Below, one piece after another: positions 35,061 to 48,104 of a stretch of 64,000 bases of DNA. The notes under the pieces were generated by a model. That model saw only the letters and a program-made list of their open reading frames with translations. It had not been told where the DNA came from and ran no database searches. A program made the translations under genes and the position numbers. This stretch comes from Datura wrightii. Its lineage: Eukaryota; Streptophyta; Magnoliopsida; Solanales; Solanaceae. The first letter of the stretch is position 1; each line of letters opens with the position of its first letter. Location of the stretch: contig JASDFA010000016.1 of assembly GCA_035772735.1 (NCBI GenBank), positions 170,567,001-170,631,000 of the forward strand, read 5' to 3'.

Positions 35061-36255
35061 AGGGCATAGAATTAGTTCTGGTGTTGTCCGCCACCTCCAC
35101 TAGTCAATGCTCCCTGCAGGGTGGGACGGGATGGAGCTGCTGCTGTCCTGGTGGTCTATGCACGACCCCTATCGTCACCCTGTCTAGCATATGGGCACGC
35201 TCGGTGCATGTGCCCCGGTCTACCACACCCAAAACAAACATCTGAACCGAGCAGGCACTCCCAGTGTGACTCTTGGCACACTTACCGTAGGTTGGAGAGG
35301 TATACTCTAAGTGGGTGCCCCTCTGATCCCTCGGCCCTGATGCCTTGCTCCTCTGATCACCTCTGGGCCTGGATGGAACACTAGTTGATGATGGTGCTGG
35401 GGCTAGTGACCTCTGCTGAAACTGTTGACGGTAGCCACCGCCGGACCTGTGTTGTGAAAAGCCACGCTATCTATCCGAGCCCTCTTTACCTCCCTCTACC
35501 TTACATGAGCTGCCTCCATCTACTGGGCATACAACACTATGCGAGGAAAGTCCATATCTTGGTGAAGCATGGCAGTCCTTCAATCCTTGTCTAAATAACT
35601 GCCACATCATGAACAAATCGGCTTACCCCCGTCCTCTGATCCATCAGCAACTCTAGGGCATATTTCGACAAGCGAGTGAACTCAAGTGAATACTCCAACA
35701 CTGTCATCTTTCCTTGCTTGAGGTTAACAAACTCAGCTGCCTTTAATTTCCTCATTTCCCAAGGGAAGAATCTATCAAGAAAGGCCATATGGAACTCATC
35801 CCAGCTGATAGGGCCCGCTCTCGCTGCCTGCTGTCCTTCCATTGTTTGTACCAAATATGAGCGACCTCCTTTAGCTGATAAGAGGCCAACTCCACACACT
35901 CCCAATTTGTCACTCCCATAACCTCAGTGACCTTCAGGATCCCTTCAATGAACTCGTGTGGATCCTCATCCACCTTCGATCCCGTGAACTCAGGAGGGTT
36001 CATCCTCAAGATGTCTCTAATCTAAGCCGCCGCCGCATTGCCATTCTGTGGAACCTGCGCAACAGTCTGCTGATTGACCTGAGAGGTCAAGGCCTGTGCC
36101 AACATCTGAATTGCCGCCCGAAACTCGGCGTGGGCTGTTGGCTCTGGTGCCTGGGGCTCCGAAATATGTGGGGCTTTTTGATGCCCATGATCATTGCCAT
36201 CTCCGTGGCCTTCATCATTTCCATTCCTCCTTTCGTTCATTCTTCTAGGAGCCAT
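35061..36255 (-). pseudogene. gag of element A
   Basis: Start ATG ends at 36255 (MAPRRMNERRNGND). TAG at 36024-36022 ends the first frame at codon 78. Capsid sequence follows (RMNPPEFTGSKVDEDPHEFI from 36009; then, after a frame change, ISWDEFHMAFLDRFFPWEMR...EFVNLKQGKMTVLEYSLEFTRLS from 35905). A CCHC knuckle is intact at about 35237-35194 (CFGCGRPGHMHRAC). It encodes the particle-forming protein but is broken by the stop and at least one frameshift. Confidence 0.85.
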
Positions 36256-36446
36256 AGTTCTACAATCGCGAATCGCACGAATTAGAAGGGTGGAAAGGCT
36301 TTTCAACGCACGACATAGAACATGAACGAAGGGAACATTTCCTAATACATTTTGCCTCTTCATCATAGGTGTGGCGTGGTTCATACTCATGAAAAAGACT
36401 CTACTTAACGCGGCTTTCAGACACCCTAGGACACTTTAAACCTATC

Positions 36447-36458
36447 GCTCTGATACCA
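36447..36458 (-). other. Primer-binding site of A (tRNA-iMet)
   Basis: On the minus strand TGGTATCAGAGC, a perfect complement of the initiator tRNA-Met 3' end, 4 bases from the 5' LTR. Confidence 0.85.
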
Positions 36459-36462
36459 AGTT

Positions 36463-38760
36463 TGTCACGACTCGAACGTGCACCCGGATTGTAGACACGG
36501 GACAAAGGACCCCGAGGGACCCCAATTCCACCCATGGCTCATGCATACAACTAATCTCATTCAAATAAGCGGAACAATAATCATAAAGATGTAGCAGAAA
36601 TGTAATCATAACATAGCATCAAGAAATACCAATGTTTACATAGCTGAGTACTACATACTTGACTGAAAGCCTCTAAAGCATAAGTTGGGTTGATGGGACA
36701 ACATACCCAACTAGCCCAACTAATACTAAAACACAAACAACATGAAAGTCTATCAAATAGCCCTTGGAACATGAGGACTCACCAATAAACTAAAGGCATA
36801 AGCTGAGATGACTAAGGATGAGGATGAGCCTGAGAACCAGATCCTGTATCATGAAACAATACAGCATAGAAAGTATGCAGTCAGTACGTGGAATGTACTG
36901 AGTATGCAAGGTAAGTAAAACCGGCATTTTAAAAGTAAAGTAAACTCATAAATAGACATAAGAGAAGGACATCATGCTTGCACCAAAAATCTTCCCAATA
37001 AAACATAACCATAAGACTTTTAAATCATTCATAATCATTCATTATGATAATCGTAAATAACTTTATCATAAAATAACTTGAGCCAATAACATTAATATAA
37101 AAATGAATAAAACATGTGGAACAATGGTAGGACTTGTCATAACCGACACCATCATGGTAGAGCCTTTCATGATGCCTCACAGTCTCGCTAAAGTGGGCAG
37201 AGCCGACCTGGCTTGCTAGGCGAGGGTCGTGCGTAAGGCGTGATATCACATTTTAGGGGATCATTATCATAACATCATAATATCTACAACCCATAGTGGC
37301 ACGTGGTTATGAGACACCGGCGTAGTCCTTTGAACGCCGGGCGACTCGATGCTAAACACGGCTCCGAAAAACATGCATATAGGCTCATACCTTAATCATT
37401 AACATCGTACAAAAAATTCATTGGATAAGATATAACATTTATCATCATTGATCCCTTTTAAAACATGCTTAGCCAAGAATCAAGGCCCATTTTATTTTCC
37501 AACATCATAAATCGGCAAACCATGAAATTTGTTTCGTAAATCATAAATCATTATTCATCATATGGGCATTGCCCAATGCTTCATCATACTTAATTCTTTC
37601 AAAATATGCTCATAACCATGGGTAACTTGGATTCATGCATTTCCATACTCAATTAACTTAAAATAATGAATGTTCATCATAAATCATGATTTCCATGAAC
37701 TTCCATAAATGGACAATTTAGATTTAAAAAGATTGAAACATGATTTTGAAGAGAATAATACTAAACCTTCCCAACATGCAATTTCAATAAATAAAAATCA
37801 ATTAGAACATACCCATAAGGAGAAATTACATTGACATGCTTTGGGTTAAACCCCATGGAATTTGAGTACGAGAATTCATGACTTTAATTGAAACTGGGCA
37901 TGGGTGAGGAAGAATTCCACCCATTTTGAAACCCTACATACCTGGGAATGGATGAACTTAAAGCTCCTTGAACACCCACAAAGAATTTTGAAGAAAATTT
38001 GGGGAAGAAGGCCTTGAATCTCCCAAAAACCTTTCTAAAATCCTTGCATGAGAATGGGCATGCCTAAAAGACTTAACTCATATTATCATACTTAGAAAAC
38101 ATCCAAAATGACATAGTTTAGGGTCTAAAAATGTGGGAAGGTCGAAAATACCCTTAAAATAATTTCCCTGAAAACTGTCTAGGATGGACCAATGGCCGAC
38201 CCAATGGGTCGTGGCAACATACCACGGCTCGTGGTATCGAGTCGTCGGGTGCACTACCTCATAACACATCTCAGATCTTTTCCCACGACTCATTAGGACA
38301 AGTCGTTACTTAAAACCATGGGTCGTTGAATCGACCGTCGTTAATTCCTTGACCAAATTGACTCCCCTTTCCACGAGCCTCACCATGACTCATTGTGACT
38401 TTCAACAAGTCTTGGTTTACATTCGTTGAATGCACTGGAAGCCTCAACCAATCAATAGCGACTTGAAACAATGGGTCATTGTCTCTCACCATGGATCGTG
38501 GGATGGCCGTTTCTTCCTCCCAGCCTAAGTCCCAACCTCCCAATGACTGGTGACAATGGTACGTTGTTATTGACAGCGGGTCGTTGTACCGTCCGTTGTT
38601 TCCTCTGATTCCCTGACTTCCTAACCACCACTGCATATGACAACTTGTGGTATCCTACCACGAGTTGTAGGGTCGTCCGTTCTGTGATATTTTTGCCAGT
38701 TTTCTGCACTTTTCAATTTTAACTCTCGAGTATATTCTTAGGACTTTCCGGGGTATTACA
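36463..38760 (-). repeat. 5' LTR of element A
   Basis: 2298 bp, starting TGTCACGACTCGAACG and ending GGGGTATTACA on the plus strand. It retains the block around 36853-36897 that the 3' copy has lost. The CCACGACTCGTGG-type palindrome cluster lies at 38170-38690. Confidence 0.9.
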
Positions 38761-38945
38761 CGACTACATTCCATTTGGATTAGTGAGTGCAATAGCCTGT
38801 TGATTGACCTGATTGGTCAAATCCTGAGCAAGTATCTCAAACACAGTCCTGAACTCAACATGAGTAACCTATTCATTTAGAGGGTCTGCTGAGCTTGCTG
38901 GTTACCGTTTCTATTTCTCCTTCCATTTGCTCTTCTGGAAGGCAT
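38761..38945 (-). pseudogene. P element gag N-terminus
   Basis: Start ATG ends at 38945 and reads MPSRRANGRRNRNGNQQ, analogous to MAPRRMNERRNG of A. The frame is cut at 38761 by A; the next part of P gag is at 19143. The block near 38800 (CTGTTGATTGACCTGATTGGTC) parallels A near 36065. Confidence 0.75.
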
Positions 38946-39157
38946 TGTCTGTAAATGCGTAGAGCACGAGTTAGAAAGATAGTTAGAGTTTACCCTCTAT
39001 CAAATGATAGAAATAATGATAGAAGCAAAATTTCCTATGACATTTCATATCTTCTTCCTCATACGTGTGGCACACTTTACACCTATGGAAAAAACTACTT
39101 AATACGGATTTTGGAAACCCTAGGAAACTCCTAAACCTGATGCTCTGATACGAAGTT
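38946..39157 (-). other. P element leader and primer-binding site
   Basis: Untranslated leader between P gag and its 5' LTR. The primer site at 39153-39142 reads TCGTATCAGAGC, one base from the tRNA-iMet complement. Confidence 0.7.
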
Positions 39158-41153
39158 TGTCATGACCCAAGTCTAAACCCTAGATGCAAAAAGGTGCGTA
39201 GAGTCACAAGTGACCCCAAGCTAATCCATAGCATGGCGTATCACTAATATAATCTGAATTGTAGGAAAACTGAGCAAAAGCTAACTGAATTATAAAGAAA
39301 CTATTCATAAATAACGAAGGAATATGAGACTTAATAGATAAATAAAAATTGAGTTGGACATTAAACACAAAACTAACATACTAAATTACGGTCTTTTTAA
39401 AAGCCTATACTAACTAATGAGTTATTGGGACAAGTCCGTAGCTAAAATCCAAAACTAAAAATAAGAATAAAGATATCAAAATAAATTTAATCTCAACCGT
39501 CGAATGATGAGGACTCACCACTAATAACTGATCAAGTACTGAAATGTGTCCAACCCTGGGGCTGACTCTGAGTACCTGAACCTATATCATAAAACAAAAT
39601 AGCACAAGAAGTATGCAGTTAGTAATATGAACGTACTGAGTATATGAGATATGCACTTGGAATAAAGAACATGTTGATAATATGAAAAGTTTTACTAAAT
39701 GCATAAATGAGTGCATAAACTGAACCGAAAATATATAATGAAAGTACAAGTAAAACTGATTTAAGGGCCATGTATATGCACTCAAAGTTGAGTCTGTAAT
39801 CGTGATTAAAACTATAACTAAATTGACCTGTACTGTGAGAGTGTCTGTTAACCGACATATAACCACGTAAGATAAATGTGGAGTTTGATGTATATTCCTC
39901 ATTGATAGGACCTAATATACCTTGATAGGGTATAAAGGCATGGATGGTGTGATCAATAAAATTGATGCTCATTCAGGCTAATAACCTATGACACATAGTT
40001 GTAGAACCTGAATGTGCTGAACCACGGTCCATCTTGATGCTAAGTACTACTTCGAACTGATAATATACTAATAATTTACTAATAGCACAAAAACTGATAT
40101 TCTAAGACTAACTCAGGAACCACTTATCTGAAAGCGTTTTGAGAGCCTAAAAACCTTGATAATACTGGTTATGTTGTAAAATTATTTACACTGAAATCGT
40201 GATAGGATCATATACTCATAATTAAATCATTTTTCTAATGCAATGCTAAATCATGTACACTGAACTTGAAATCATTCTAAAATCTCTGACATGAAAGTAT
40301 AATATGTAATTGAATGTAAAATCATGAATTTCATGTAGTAACTAGAATGGGAGTCTTGAAAGCATTGAGATAATTAGGCAAATCATAAACTAAATGAAAT
40401 CCCTAAGACATGATTTCGAAAAAACTGAGAATTCTAGGGTTTTTCGGAAATAATAGGGACACAAGGGTGAAAGGATGACCCTTTTTGAACTCCCACATTC
40501 CTGGAGTAGAAGGATTCCTTGCTAGAACTTTAATCTTGAAGCTTTTGGAGAAGCCCTAACTTTAGACTTGAGAGAGTTTGATGCATTTTGATGTTCAATT
40601 TTTGAGAGTTTAGGAGAGAATGAGAAGCAAAGTCCGACTAATTACCTTTAATCCCCATCTAAATGAACCCAAAAAGATGTAGTTTAGGGGTTAAAAACTT
40701 AGGAGTTACTAAAGTAACCATGAAACTCCGTTTGAAGAAACTATCGTCTAGTGAACGGATCACTACCATGAATCATGAAGTCTGACTATGACTCATGGTC
40801 ACTGAAGCATCTTGATCTATCTCTGATCTTTATGTCATGGATAGATAGAACAAGTCATCCCTTGTTCCAATAAGTCAGGTTATCCACTTGTGACCACTAA
40901 AGCAGTTTTGGACACTTTCTGAACTTCACACCATGCCTATACAGGATGGTTCTTGCTAATGTACTATGAGTCATCCCTTGAATCATGGTATCTAGGAATC
41001 ATGGGATCCTGGCTGCTTACCACGAGCCATATAATGACTCGTAGTCCCTTACCACGACTCGTGGTATGGGCCATTCTATGTGAATGGTCCACTTCCTGTT
41101 GGTTTTCTATTTCATGTCAAGGATTTGATCTTAAAAACTTTTGGAGTGTTACT
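39158..41153 (-). repeat. 5' LTR of element P
   Basis: About 2 kb, beginning TGTCATGACCC on the plus strand. The far end near 41153 (GGAGTGTTACT) is judged by similarity to GGGGTATTACA of A and is approximate. CACGACTCGTGG-type palindromes occur at 40745-41065. The partner LTR is outside the window. Confidence 0.7.
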
Positions 41154-41247
41154 AATTATTGGGGATGTTGGAGAATAGAAGGTATTATAAGGCAATTTGA
41201 TTTTTGATTTTCTAATATTGTTCAAATCCACTCCTAATGTAGGATAC
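41154..41247. other. Short unassigned spacer
   Basis: About 94 AT-rich bases between the P LTR and the D LTR. It may be the only non-transposon sequence in the window, or part of either neighbour if the P border is misplaced. Confidence 0.35.
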
Positions 41248-42570
41248 TGTAATACCCTGAAAGTTTTAAGACTAGACCCGCGATTTGAAATGTGATCAGT
41301 AGGAAAAGTTAGAGAATTGCTTTAGTACAACCAAACCTATGAGTTGTAGGTTGGTAGTAGGGGTAGTAGGAAGAATTTTAAATTTGTTGCCCAGACCACA
41401 AGTCCCCACTACGAGTCGTAGTTTGTGGGTACGACCCATGGTCAGGAGACATGGTAAGTCCTTGGGGTTAGCAGGTGATTGATTGAATGGGTGATGGTAC
41501 AGTTCATAGGGTGGTGTTACGGATCATAGTAGGATTCGTGGAAAAATTAAGAGAATTGGAGATTTTGGACTTGGTCGGTACGGGAGGATACCATGAGTTA
41601 TCGGAGAATTATACAACTCGTGGTATGAGTCGTGACAGCTAACAAAACAATTTTTCTTCAAATTCATTAAGGGTATTTATGTAAATCCTAAGCTCCTAAG
41701 TCCTAAACTCTGTCTTTTTAATCTTTGAAAAGAGGTTTAAAGGAAGTTTAACCTATTCTAATTCATTCAACTCCCATGCATGCAAGTTTAGAGGTTTCCC
41801 TTTTAAGATCAAGCTTATATCCTTCAATTTCTTCTCCGAATCTCTTAGGCTTCGAAAGACTAGGGTAGATTCATTTCACCCAGGTATGTAGGGCTATGAA
41901 TGAGAGTTTTCTTCACTCTTATGCCAAAATTTCTCCTCAAGTTCATAGATTCAAGTCTCAATTCAAGTTGGTGATCTTATACGATTTTAGCCCAATTTCA
42001 CAAAATTCTCTACGATTTGTTTATGGGTTCATTTCCTTCATGCTTCAAAGTATATTTTAAGACCCATGGACAGATGTTATACCTATTTTGATTATAAATT
42101 TCATACCTTCAAGTTGTAGAAATTTATTCCCAATTATGCAAGGTTTATGAATGTTTATGAATTACCCATGTATGAATCTATGATTTTGGATAATGAAGTC
42201 TATTTCAAGTATGGTCATTTTCCTATGCATGTATGTTCTTCATGATGTATGAATTTATGATTTTGGCCAACTCACTGGCCCTTATTTCATAGCTTGTCAT
42301 GTATTTCATGTATGCTCAAGTATGTTATGATTTAACTAGCCCGTGAACTTCATGTACAATTTCACGATAATTATATGAGCCTTCATATGCATATTTTTGG
42401 GAGTAGTGTCTAGTATCGAGTAGTCCTGGTGTTTAGGTAAACTCCGAGGTCTCATCACTACGTGCCACGGTTGGTATATATTCATGGTTAACCCTACGTC
42501 AGTCTTTATTAGTGATATCACGCCAAGTATCGCTCCTTGCATTGGCAATCTTGGGGAGGCTCTGCCCACT
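41248..42570 (+). mobile_element. Element D: gypsy LTR interrupted by B
   Basis: A plus-strand LTR starting TGTAATACCC, the reverse-complement style of A's LTR. It contains CTACGAGTCGTAG and CGTGGTATGAGTCGTG motifs in its first 400 bp. It breaks at GGCTCTGCCCACT (42570), where B begins. Its remainder and any internal region should resume to the right of the window after B, with CCACT as the expected duplicated target. Confidence 0.75.
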
Positions 42571-44958
42571 TGTCAAGACCTGAACGGAGGCCAGGATTGT
42601 AGACACGGGAAAAGAGACCCTGAGAACCCCAAGTCGACCCATAGCCTAAGCATATAACCCCAAGTCGACCCATGGCCTAAGCATACATCTAACTCATTTG
42701 ATAAACTGAAGAAATCATCAATATAACTTAGCGGAAGTCTGATTAACATAACATCAGAATAAGCATCTGAAGCTATCACCTACATAAGTCAGAAAAGCCT
42801 CTAATCTGGATGAGTTGATGGGAAAAGACCCCAACTAACTCAACAATACTGAAACTGAAAATACGCAAGGAACTGAAAGTCTATCTCTCAAAGGATGAGG
42901 ACTCACCAACCAAGTAGGTGCTAACTCTGACAACAGACTATGAGCGGGGTTAAGCCTGGAAGCTGGGTCCTATATCATGAAACAATACATCATAGAAAGT
43001 ATGCGGTTAGTACGTGGAATGTACCGAGTATGCAAGGTAAGTAAAACTGCTTAAGTAAAATAAATCATTTAAAATATTTCATAACATGTCATAAGCTTTC
43101 AAGTCTTAGAGTAAGGACTACATGCATTCATTCTGAAATTGTAATCTTTTAATAATATGATCATGCATAGCTTCATAACATCATAAATGACTCGAAGGAC
43201 TCAAAGCTGAAATGTGACATTTATAGACAAGATGAACAATGAGTCAAACCTCACTTTTAATACATGCATGTTTAAAATAATAACCATAATTAACGAATAT
43301 GCAAATCTAAATCATATAGACAATGGGAGACTCGTCACTTAACCGACATACCACGATAGAGCTTATGTGGTCCAGACTATCACACTCTAGTGGGAAGAGC
43401 CATCCAAAATCTTTCCAGGGATAAGGACGCTGCAATTATATCGATATCAAGCTCATAGGCCATTAGGGATGAGGATAGCTCACAAGGGAGGTCCCAATAA
43501 CATAATAGTATCAACCTATGTTGGCGCATAGTTATGGGGCATAGGGTGATTGACCCTTAGCCCGCTCGGTGCTAGACTCATATCCCAAGACATGCAATGC
43601 TCTAACGTATATAATGAAGCTCAACATCTTCTATTGATGAAGCTCAACAATGGAATCATTCATAAACTCAACATCGTATGTAATGAAGCTCAACATTGTC
43701 AGATGACAAAGCTTAATAATGAAATCATGCATAGAACCGACATTGTATGAAGATGAAGCTCAATAACATACATCGCATTTATAAATTCATGCATATGAGA
43801 ATCTTCATTTCGAAACATACCACAAGTTCAAATACAAGTGGGAGCATCTACTCCAAAACCATGTGGTAAGCTTACTTTAGAGATACTACGTCATCATACT
43901 TGATATAAGGGCCTTGCCCAAAATCTTTATCATTCTTGGATATACTCATTTCATTTTTTAAACAATATCATAATCATGGGTAGCTTTAGAAACATGTTTT
44001 TCATCATTAAACCTCATCATCATCATACATTCATCATTATTCTCTTCTTTCATGAACTTCTCATCCATGGGCAATTTATTTTATAATCTAGAAAATACAA
44101 TTTGATTGAATACAATTTAAAATCTTCCTAAGCTTCACAATTCATCAATAGAAACATAATCTAGTCATACCCATGTATAGAAATTGAAGAATTATACAAT
44201 TGGATAAAAACCCCATAACGTGATCATATGAATTTCTCATACTTAACTAGAGATTTGGGCATGGGTGAGGAAGGAAACACCCACTCATAACCCTACATAC
44301 CTGGAAGGGATTGATTCCACCAAATCGTTGATTGCCCTAGACAGAATTGGATGAAAACCTTGAATACTAGCCTTGAATCACCTCTTCAACCTCTCAAACT
44401 TGCATGCATAGAATGAATGACTTAGAATAGGTTTTTCCCTCTTAAAACCCTATAAAACGAGTCTTAAACGACGTAGTATAGGCCCCTAGGACTTAGAAAT
44501 TACGGAAAAGCCCTCACTAAAATCGCAGAATTTGGCTGACTGTAAGTCCCCACGAGGGACTGGACGACTCATGCTCACAGGCCACGACTCGTGGCAATAA
44601 GTCATCTGGTTCAACGCTCAAAACCTCTAGGGGACCTCACGGAAGACACCACGACTCATGGTGGGTGACCACGACTCGTGGTCACCATTCCGTGACTTCT
44701 ACTACCCAAAGCCTCCTGTCCAACAACTAGTCTAGGCCACGAGAGACCTCATGAGTTGTGAGGACTGACCACAACTCGTGGTCATGCCCGTGGTCTTCTC
44801 AACAAACCATGCAAACCCTGCTGGACCACGAGTCACCTCATGACTCGTGGTCACTGCTCATGAGTCTCCTTATGGTTCGTCCTGTGACCGGGTGCGAAAT
44901 TTCAATTTTTCACCATTTTGACTCCCAGGTTTGATCCTTGGGTTCCTGGGGTATAACA
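42571..44958 (-). repeat. 3' LTR of element B
   Basis: 2388 bp, TGTCAAGACCTG...GGGTATAACA on the plus strand, matching 62387-64000 over the available part. CCACGACTCGTGG-type palindromes cluster at 44570-44880. Confidence 0.9.
43603..43770. repeat. Degenerate tandem repeat in B LTR
   Basis: Five or so copies of a unit built on ATGAAGCTCAACAT, spaced about 20-40 bases apart, with the same array in the other LTR at about 63375-63550. The unit copies differ within one LTR but correspond between LTRs, so the array predates insertion. Confidence 0.65.
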
Positions 44959-44978
44959 GTATCTCCCCTTGGGAATAG
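44959..44978 (-). other. Polypurine tract of B
   Basis: On the minus strand TTCCCAAGGGGAGATAC abuts the 3' LTR. The hairpin seen in A just upstream is degraded here. Confidence 0.75.
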
Positions 44979-45202
44979 TCGTCCTTGAATGTTAGAAATA
45001 CACAAAAACTCGTAAACATGCAATCATCATATGCAAACACCGATCATTTAAACTGAAAACTAATGGAATGACTACCTCCGAAAAGAACTACATAACTGAA
45101 CTGAATTCATAAATCACACACATCTAGGATAACATAAATCAAACTTGTGCACATGAACCAAACATGGAAACTGATTAGATAATTAGGGAAAAAATGGATA
45201 CC

Positions 45203-46424
45203 TCAAATTGAAATTGAGCCAGTAGGGAACAGGTGGGGGTATTTAGCCATCATAGCCGCTTCGGCTTACCACGTAGCTCCCTCAACATGTTGATTTCTCC
45301 ATTACACTTTTACTGAAACTACTTCTTTGTTCCTCAGCCTCCAAACCTGATGATCCAAGATTGCAACTTGAATTTCCTCATAACTGAGGCTATCTCCCAC
45401 ACCAACCTCAAACCACCCGATGGGTGATCTACATCTCCGTCCATAGAGAGCCTCAAATGGTGCCATCTGGATGCTAGAGTGATAGCTGTTATTGTAGGCA
45501 AACTCGATCAAGGGCAAGTGATCATCTCAACTACCTTTAAAGTCCATCACACAAGCTCTCAACATGTCCTCGAGAGTCAGGATTGTCTGCTCTGCCTGAC
45601 CATCCGTTTGTGGATGGAATGTTGTGCTGAGTTTAACCTGAGTCCCAATCCCTTTTTAGAAAGACCGCCAAAACTGAGAGGTAAACTGAGTACTTCAGTT
45701 TGAAATGATAGACAAGGGAACCCCATGAAGTCGAACCAATTCCCGAATATACAATTTGGCATAATCGTCCACTGAATCTGTGGTTTTGACCAGTAGAGTG
45801 TGCAACCTTGGTCAACCTATCTACCACCACCCAAATAAAACCGTAATGTCGGGGAGTACGAGGTAGGCCTATAATGAAATCCATATTAATCTCTTCCCCC
45901 TTCCAAGTGGGAATACTAATATCCTGTCTCGACCTTTGATGCTCAACTTTCACTTGTTGACAGTTCGAGCATCTAGCTACGAATTCCGCAATGTCCTCTT
46001 TCATGTCGTTCCACCAATATATTTCCCACAAATCACGATACATCTTTGTGGCACCCAGATGGATAGAATACCTGGATCCATAGGCCTCATGCATTATCCG
46101 GCCCCATAATTTATCAACATTTGGAACACATAGACGACCCTGGTACCGCAGCACACCATCTCCCCCTTGGGAGAAGACCTCCACCTTCTGACTACGAATG
46201 GCTTCTTTCAGCTTGACCAAAATCGGATCCTCGTCTTGCCTAGTTTTCGAATCAGTCACCAAGGACAATTCTTACCCGTTTTGCACAACAACGCCGCCAT
46301 CAGTCGAGTCAACCAATCTAACTCCCAACCTTGCAAGTCGATGGACATCTCTTACAAGTTCCTTCTTTCCCTAATCCACGTGGGACACACTTACCGTAGA
46401 GAGCCTACTGATTGTGTTAGCTAC
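45203..46424 (-). pseudogene. Integrase of element B, with internal deletion
   Basis: The frame 46268-45633 holds the H2C2 finger (HLGATKMYRDL...CSNCQQVKVEHQ) and the first core segment (EEINMDFIIGLP...VVVDRLTKVAH). A 2-base loss near 45797 shifts the frame after VAH. The later frame 45517-45203 reads EFAYNNSYHSSIQMAPFEALYGRR...GWFEV and then jumps straight to VGDSLSYEE. About 380 bp present in A (about 21822-22200, including the SLLKKC block) is deleted in frame. The tail ends AKYPHLFPTGSISI with TGA at 45205-45203, so the chromodomain-like end is longer than in A. Confidence 0.85.
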
Positions 46425-47852
46425 TGATCTTGGGCAGATTTATATGCCCAAGTGATACTCAAACGTATCATTTTCGCCTTGTTTAGTGTGCAATGTGTAT
46501 ACATTTTCATGTAATTGGTAATAAAACGTGAATTTATACTAACCAACATGATTAGCATTGTTTTGTAGGTAAAATATGATTTTGAGGAGCTAAAATGCAT
46601 GTTGGAACAATATCGGAGTTGGACTTGGATGCAAGAACGAAAAAGACATTGGATTGCATATTGTAAAGAGGCTCCGCGATGGAGCCGTGCCACGCTACCA
46701 TCGCGGAGGCACACTGCCTGGAGGGCGATTTAATTGTCAATTTCCAATGGAGCCTCGCGACAGCTCCGTGGCACGGAGGCAAGCCTCCGCGTTGCATGCC
46801 GTGCCACGTTGAGGCTTTATTCCCGGACCCCAGATTTCCAGTGAGGGTCTGCGTCCACGCCATGTCACGGAGGCAGTGCTCCGCGTTGGCCTCCGTGACA
46901 CGTTGCTTGTTATTCCGGGAAAAATTTCCAATAGTATAAATAGAACACTTAGGCTTATTTTTAATAAATTCAGACTTGGTGGAGCAAGGACGTGGGTTAC
47001 AGGCAGTTGAGGGACGAAAAAACTCAGGGTTTTTCTCTCTTTCCTTCTTCTTTCAATCAATTGTTTGTATGATTAACACTTGTTTTAGGATGATTAATCC
47101 ACAAATGAGTGGCTAATTCTCTTCCTTGCTGAGGTTATGAACAATGGTGATGAATTTTGAGTATTGAATTGTATGGTTTTTCATCTTCTTCTTCCATGTT
47201 GTTCTATTAATTCTTGTTTCTACTGCATTAGTGTGTGGCCGACATTAATGTATATCTAAAAAGTCCGATTTCACTCGAGAGAGCACGAAATTGGAAAGTT
47301 GTGAATTAATAGGGTATTGTTCTTAACTTGATTTGGGAAAATTGGGTTTTGATGTGCTTTCCTGATAGAAATATACTTGAAAGCCGTATTAGTCAATTTA
47401 GGAACCGGAATTGTATTGCTAGGTCATAAATTGCATTTGATCACAGAAATGTAGACGGATGGTTTATGATTCTAAAGTGAAATTAAATACGAGAGTTTTA
47501 ATCTCTAGGCTAATGTTCTTGGCTAGCAACAGGAAGAGAAGATTAACCAAATTATGATTATAATCAAGTTCATTACTTGTTCTTAACCTTGGCATGCTCA
47601 TATCCATAGTTTCAATTCAAAGTAGATATTTGTTAATAGTTTTAGTATATAAGTTATAAACAAAATTATTTAACTTTTGGTTACGTTGTTGTCAGCATAT
47701 ATAGAAGTAAGATAGAATATAGTATACTTGAGCAATTTTTACTTATCCAGAGTCTCCTTGGTTCGATACTTGGCTTACTTAGGCACTTTACTACTTGTTT
47801 GACCACGTGCACTTGCGTGTCGGTTTTATAACCCCAACAAACGCACCGAACA
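46425..47852 (+). repeat. 5' LTR of E2
   Basis: 1428 bp, TGATCTTGGGC...CCGAACA. The GC-rich block (46670-46905) includes the inverted repeat upstream of TATAAATAG (46935-46943). Homologous to the E1 LTR but clearly diverged. Confidence 0.95.
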
Positions 47853-47858
47853 AGTTTT

Positions 47859-47876
47859 TGGCGCAGTTGCCGGGGA
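47859..47876 (+). other. Primer-binding site of E2 (tRNA-Asp, one mismatch)
   Basis: TGGCGCAGTTGCCGGGGA, 6 bases after the LTR. It differs from the tRNA-Asp complement at one base (A for C). Confidence 0.85.
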
Positions 47877-48104
47877 GACTAGGCAATTGGTGAAATTGTG
47901 TTAAGTGTAAATTTACTGTATTTTTGTTTTATTTTCTTAAGTGTTGACAACTTGGTCTTAGCCTGTATTTTGCAAACTTGATTTCTGTGAACACTGGCAA
48001 GGGACAAAGAGCTGGTGGAATCTTATATAGAGCCTGAACGTGAATTTCATAGTAAACGCAGAGAAGCTCTACAAAAGAAGCTACAGTTGCTCAGACAGAC
48101 TATT

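Larger units (their letters stand above)
19144..38760 (-). mobile_element. Element A: Tekay/Del-like gypsy element, split by E1
   Basis: A minus-strand element with LTRs at 19144-21380 and 36463-38760, a primer site, gag, protease, RT, RNase H and integrase with a chromodomain-like tail. It was inserted into gag of P. Flanks CAGCT (19139-19143) and CGACT (38761-38765) look like a 5-bp duplication with two changes. Coding is broken by stops and frameshifts, and RT is interrupted at 23932/33904 by E1. Without E1 the element would be about 9.6 kb. The LTRs differ visibly (several percent, more in the GC-rich part), so A is older than E1. Confidence 0.9.

Noticed and set aside
41154..41247. Host gene fragment between P and D
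   Set aside because: Only about 94 AT-rich bases with no open frame or splice-flanked exon pattern; the P border itself is uncertain.
43603..43770. The ATGAAGCTCAACAT array as a possible CRISPR or satellite
   Set aside because: Units are degenerate, unevenly spaced and confined to the B LTR pair; no CRISPR-like uniform repeats or spacers occur anywhere in the window.
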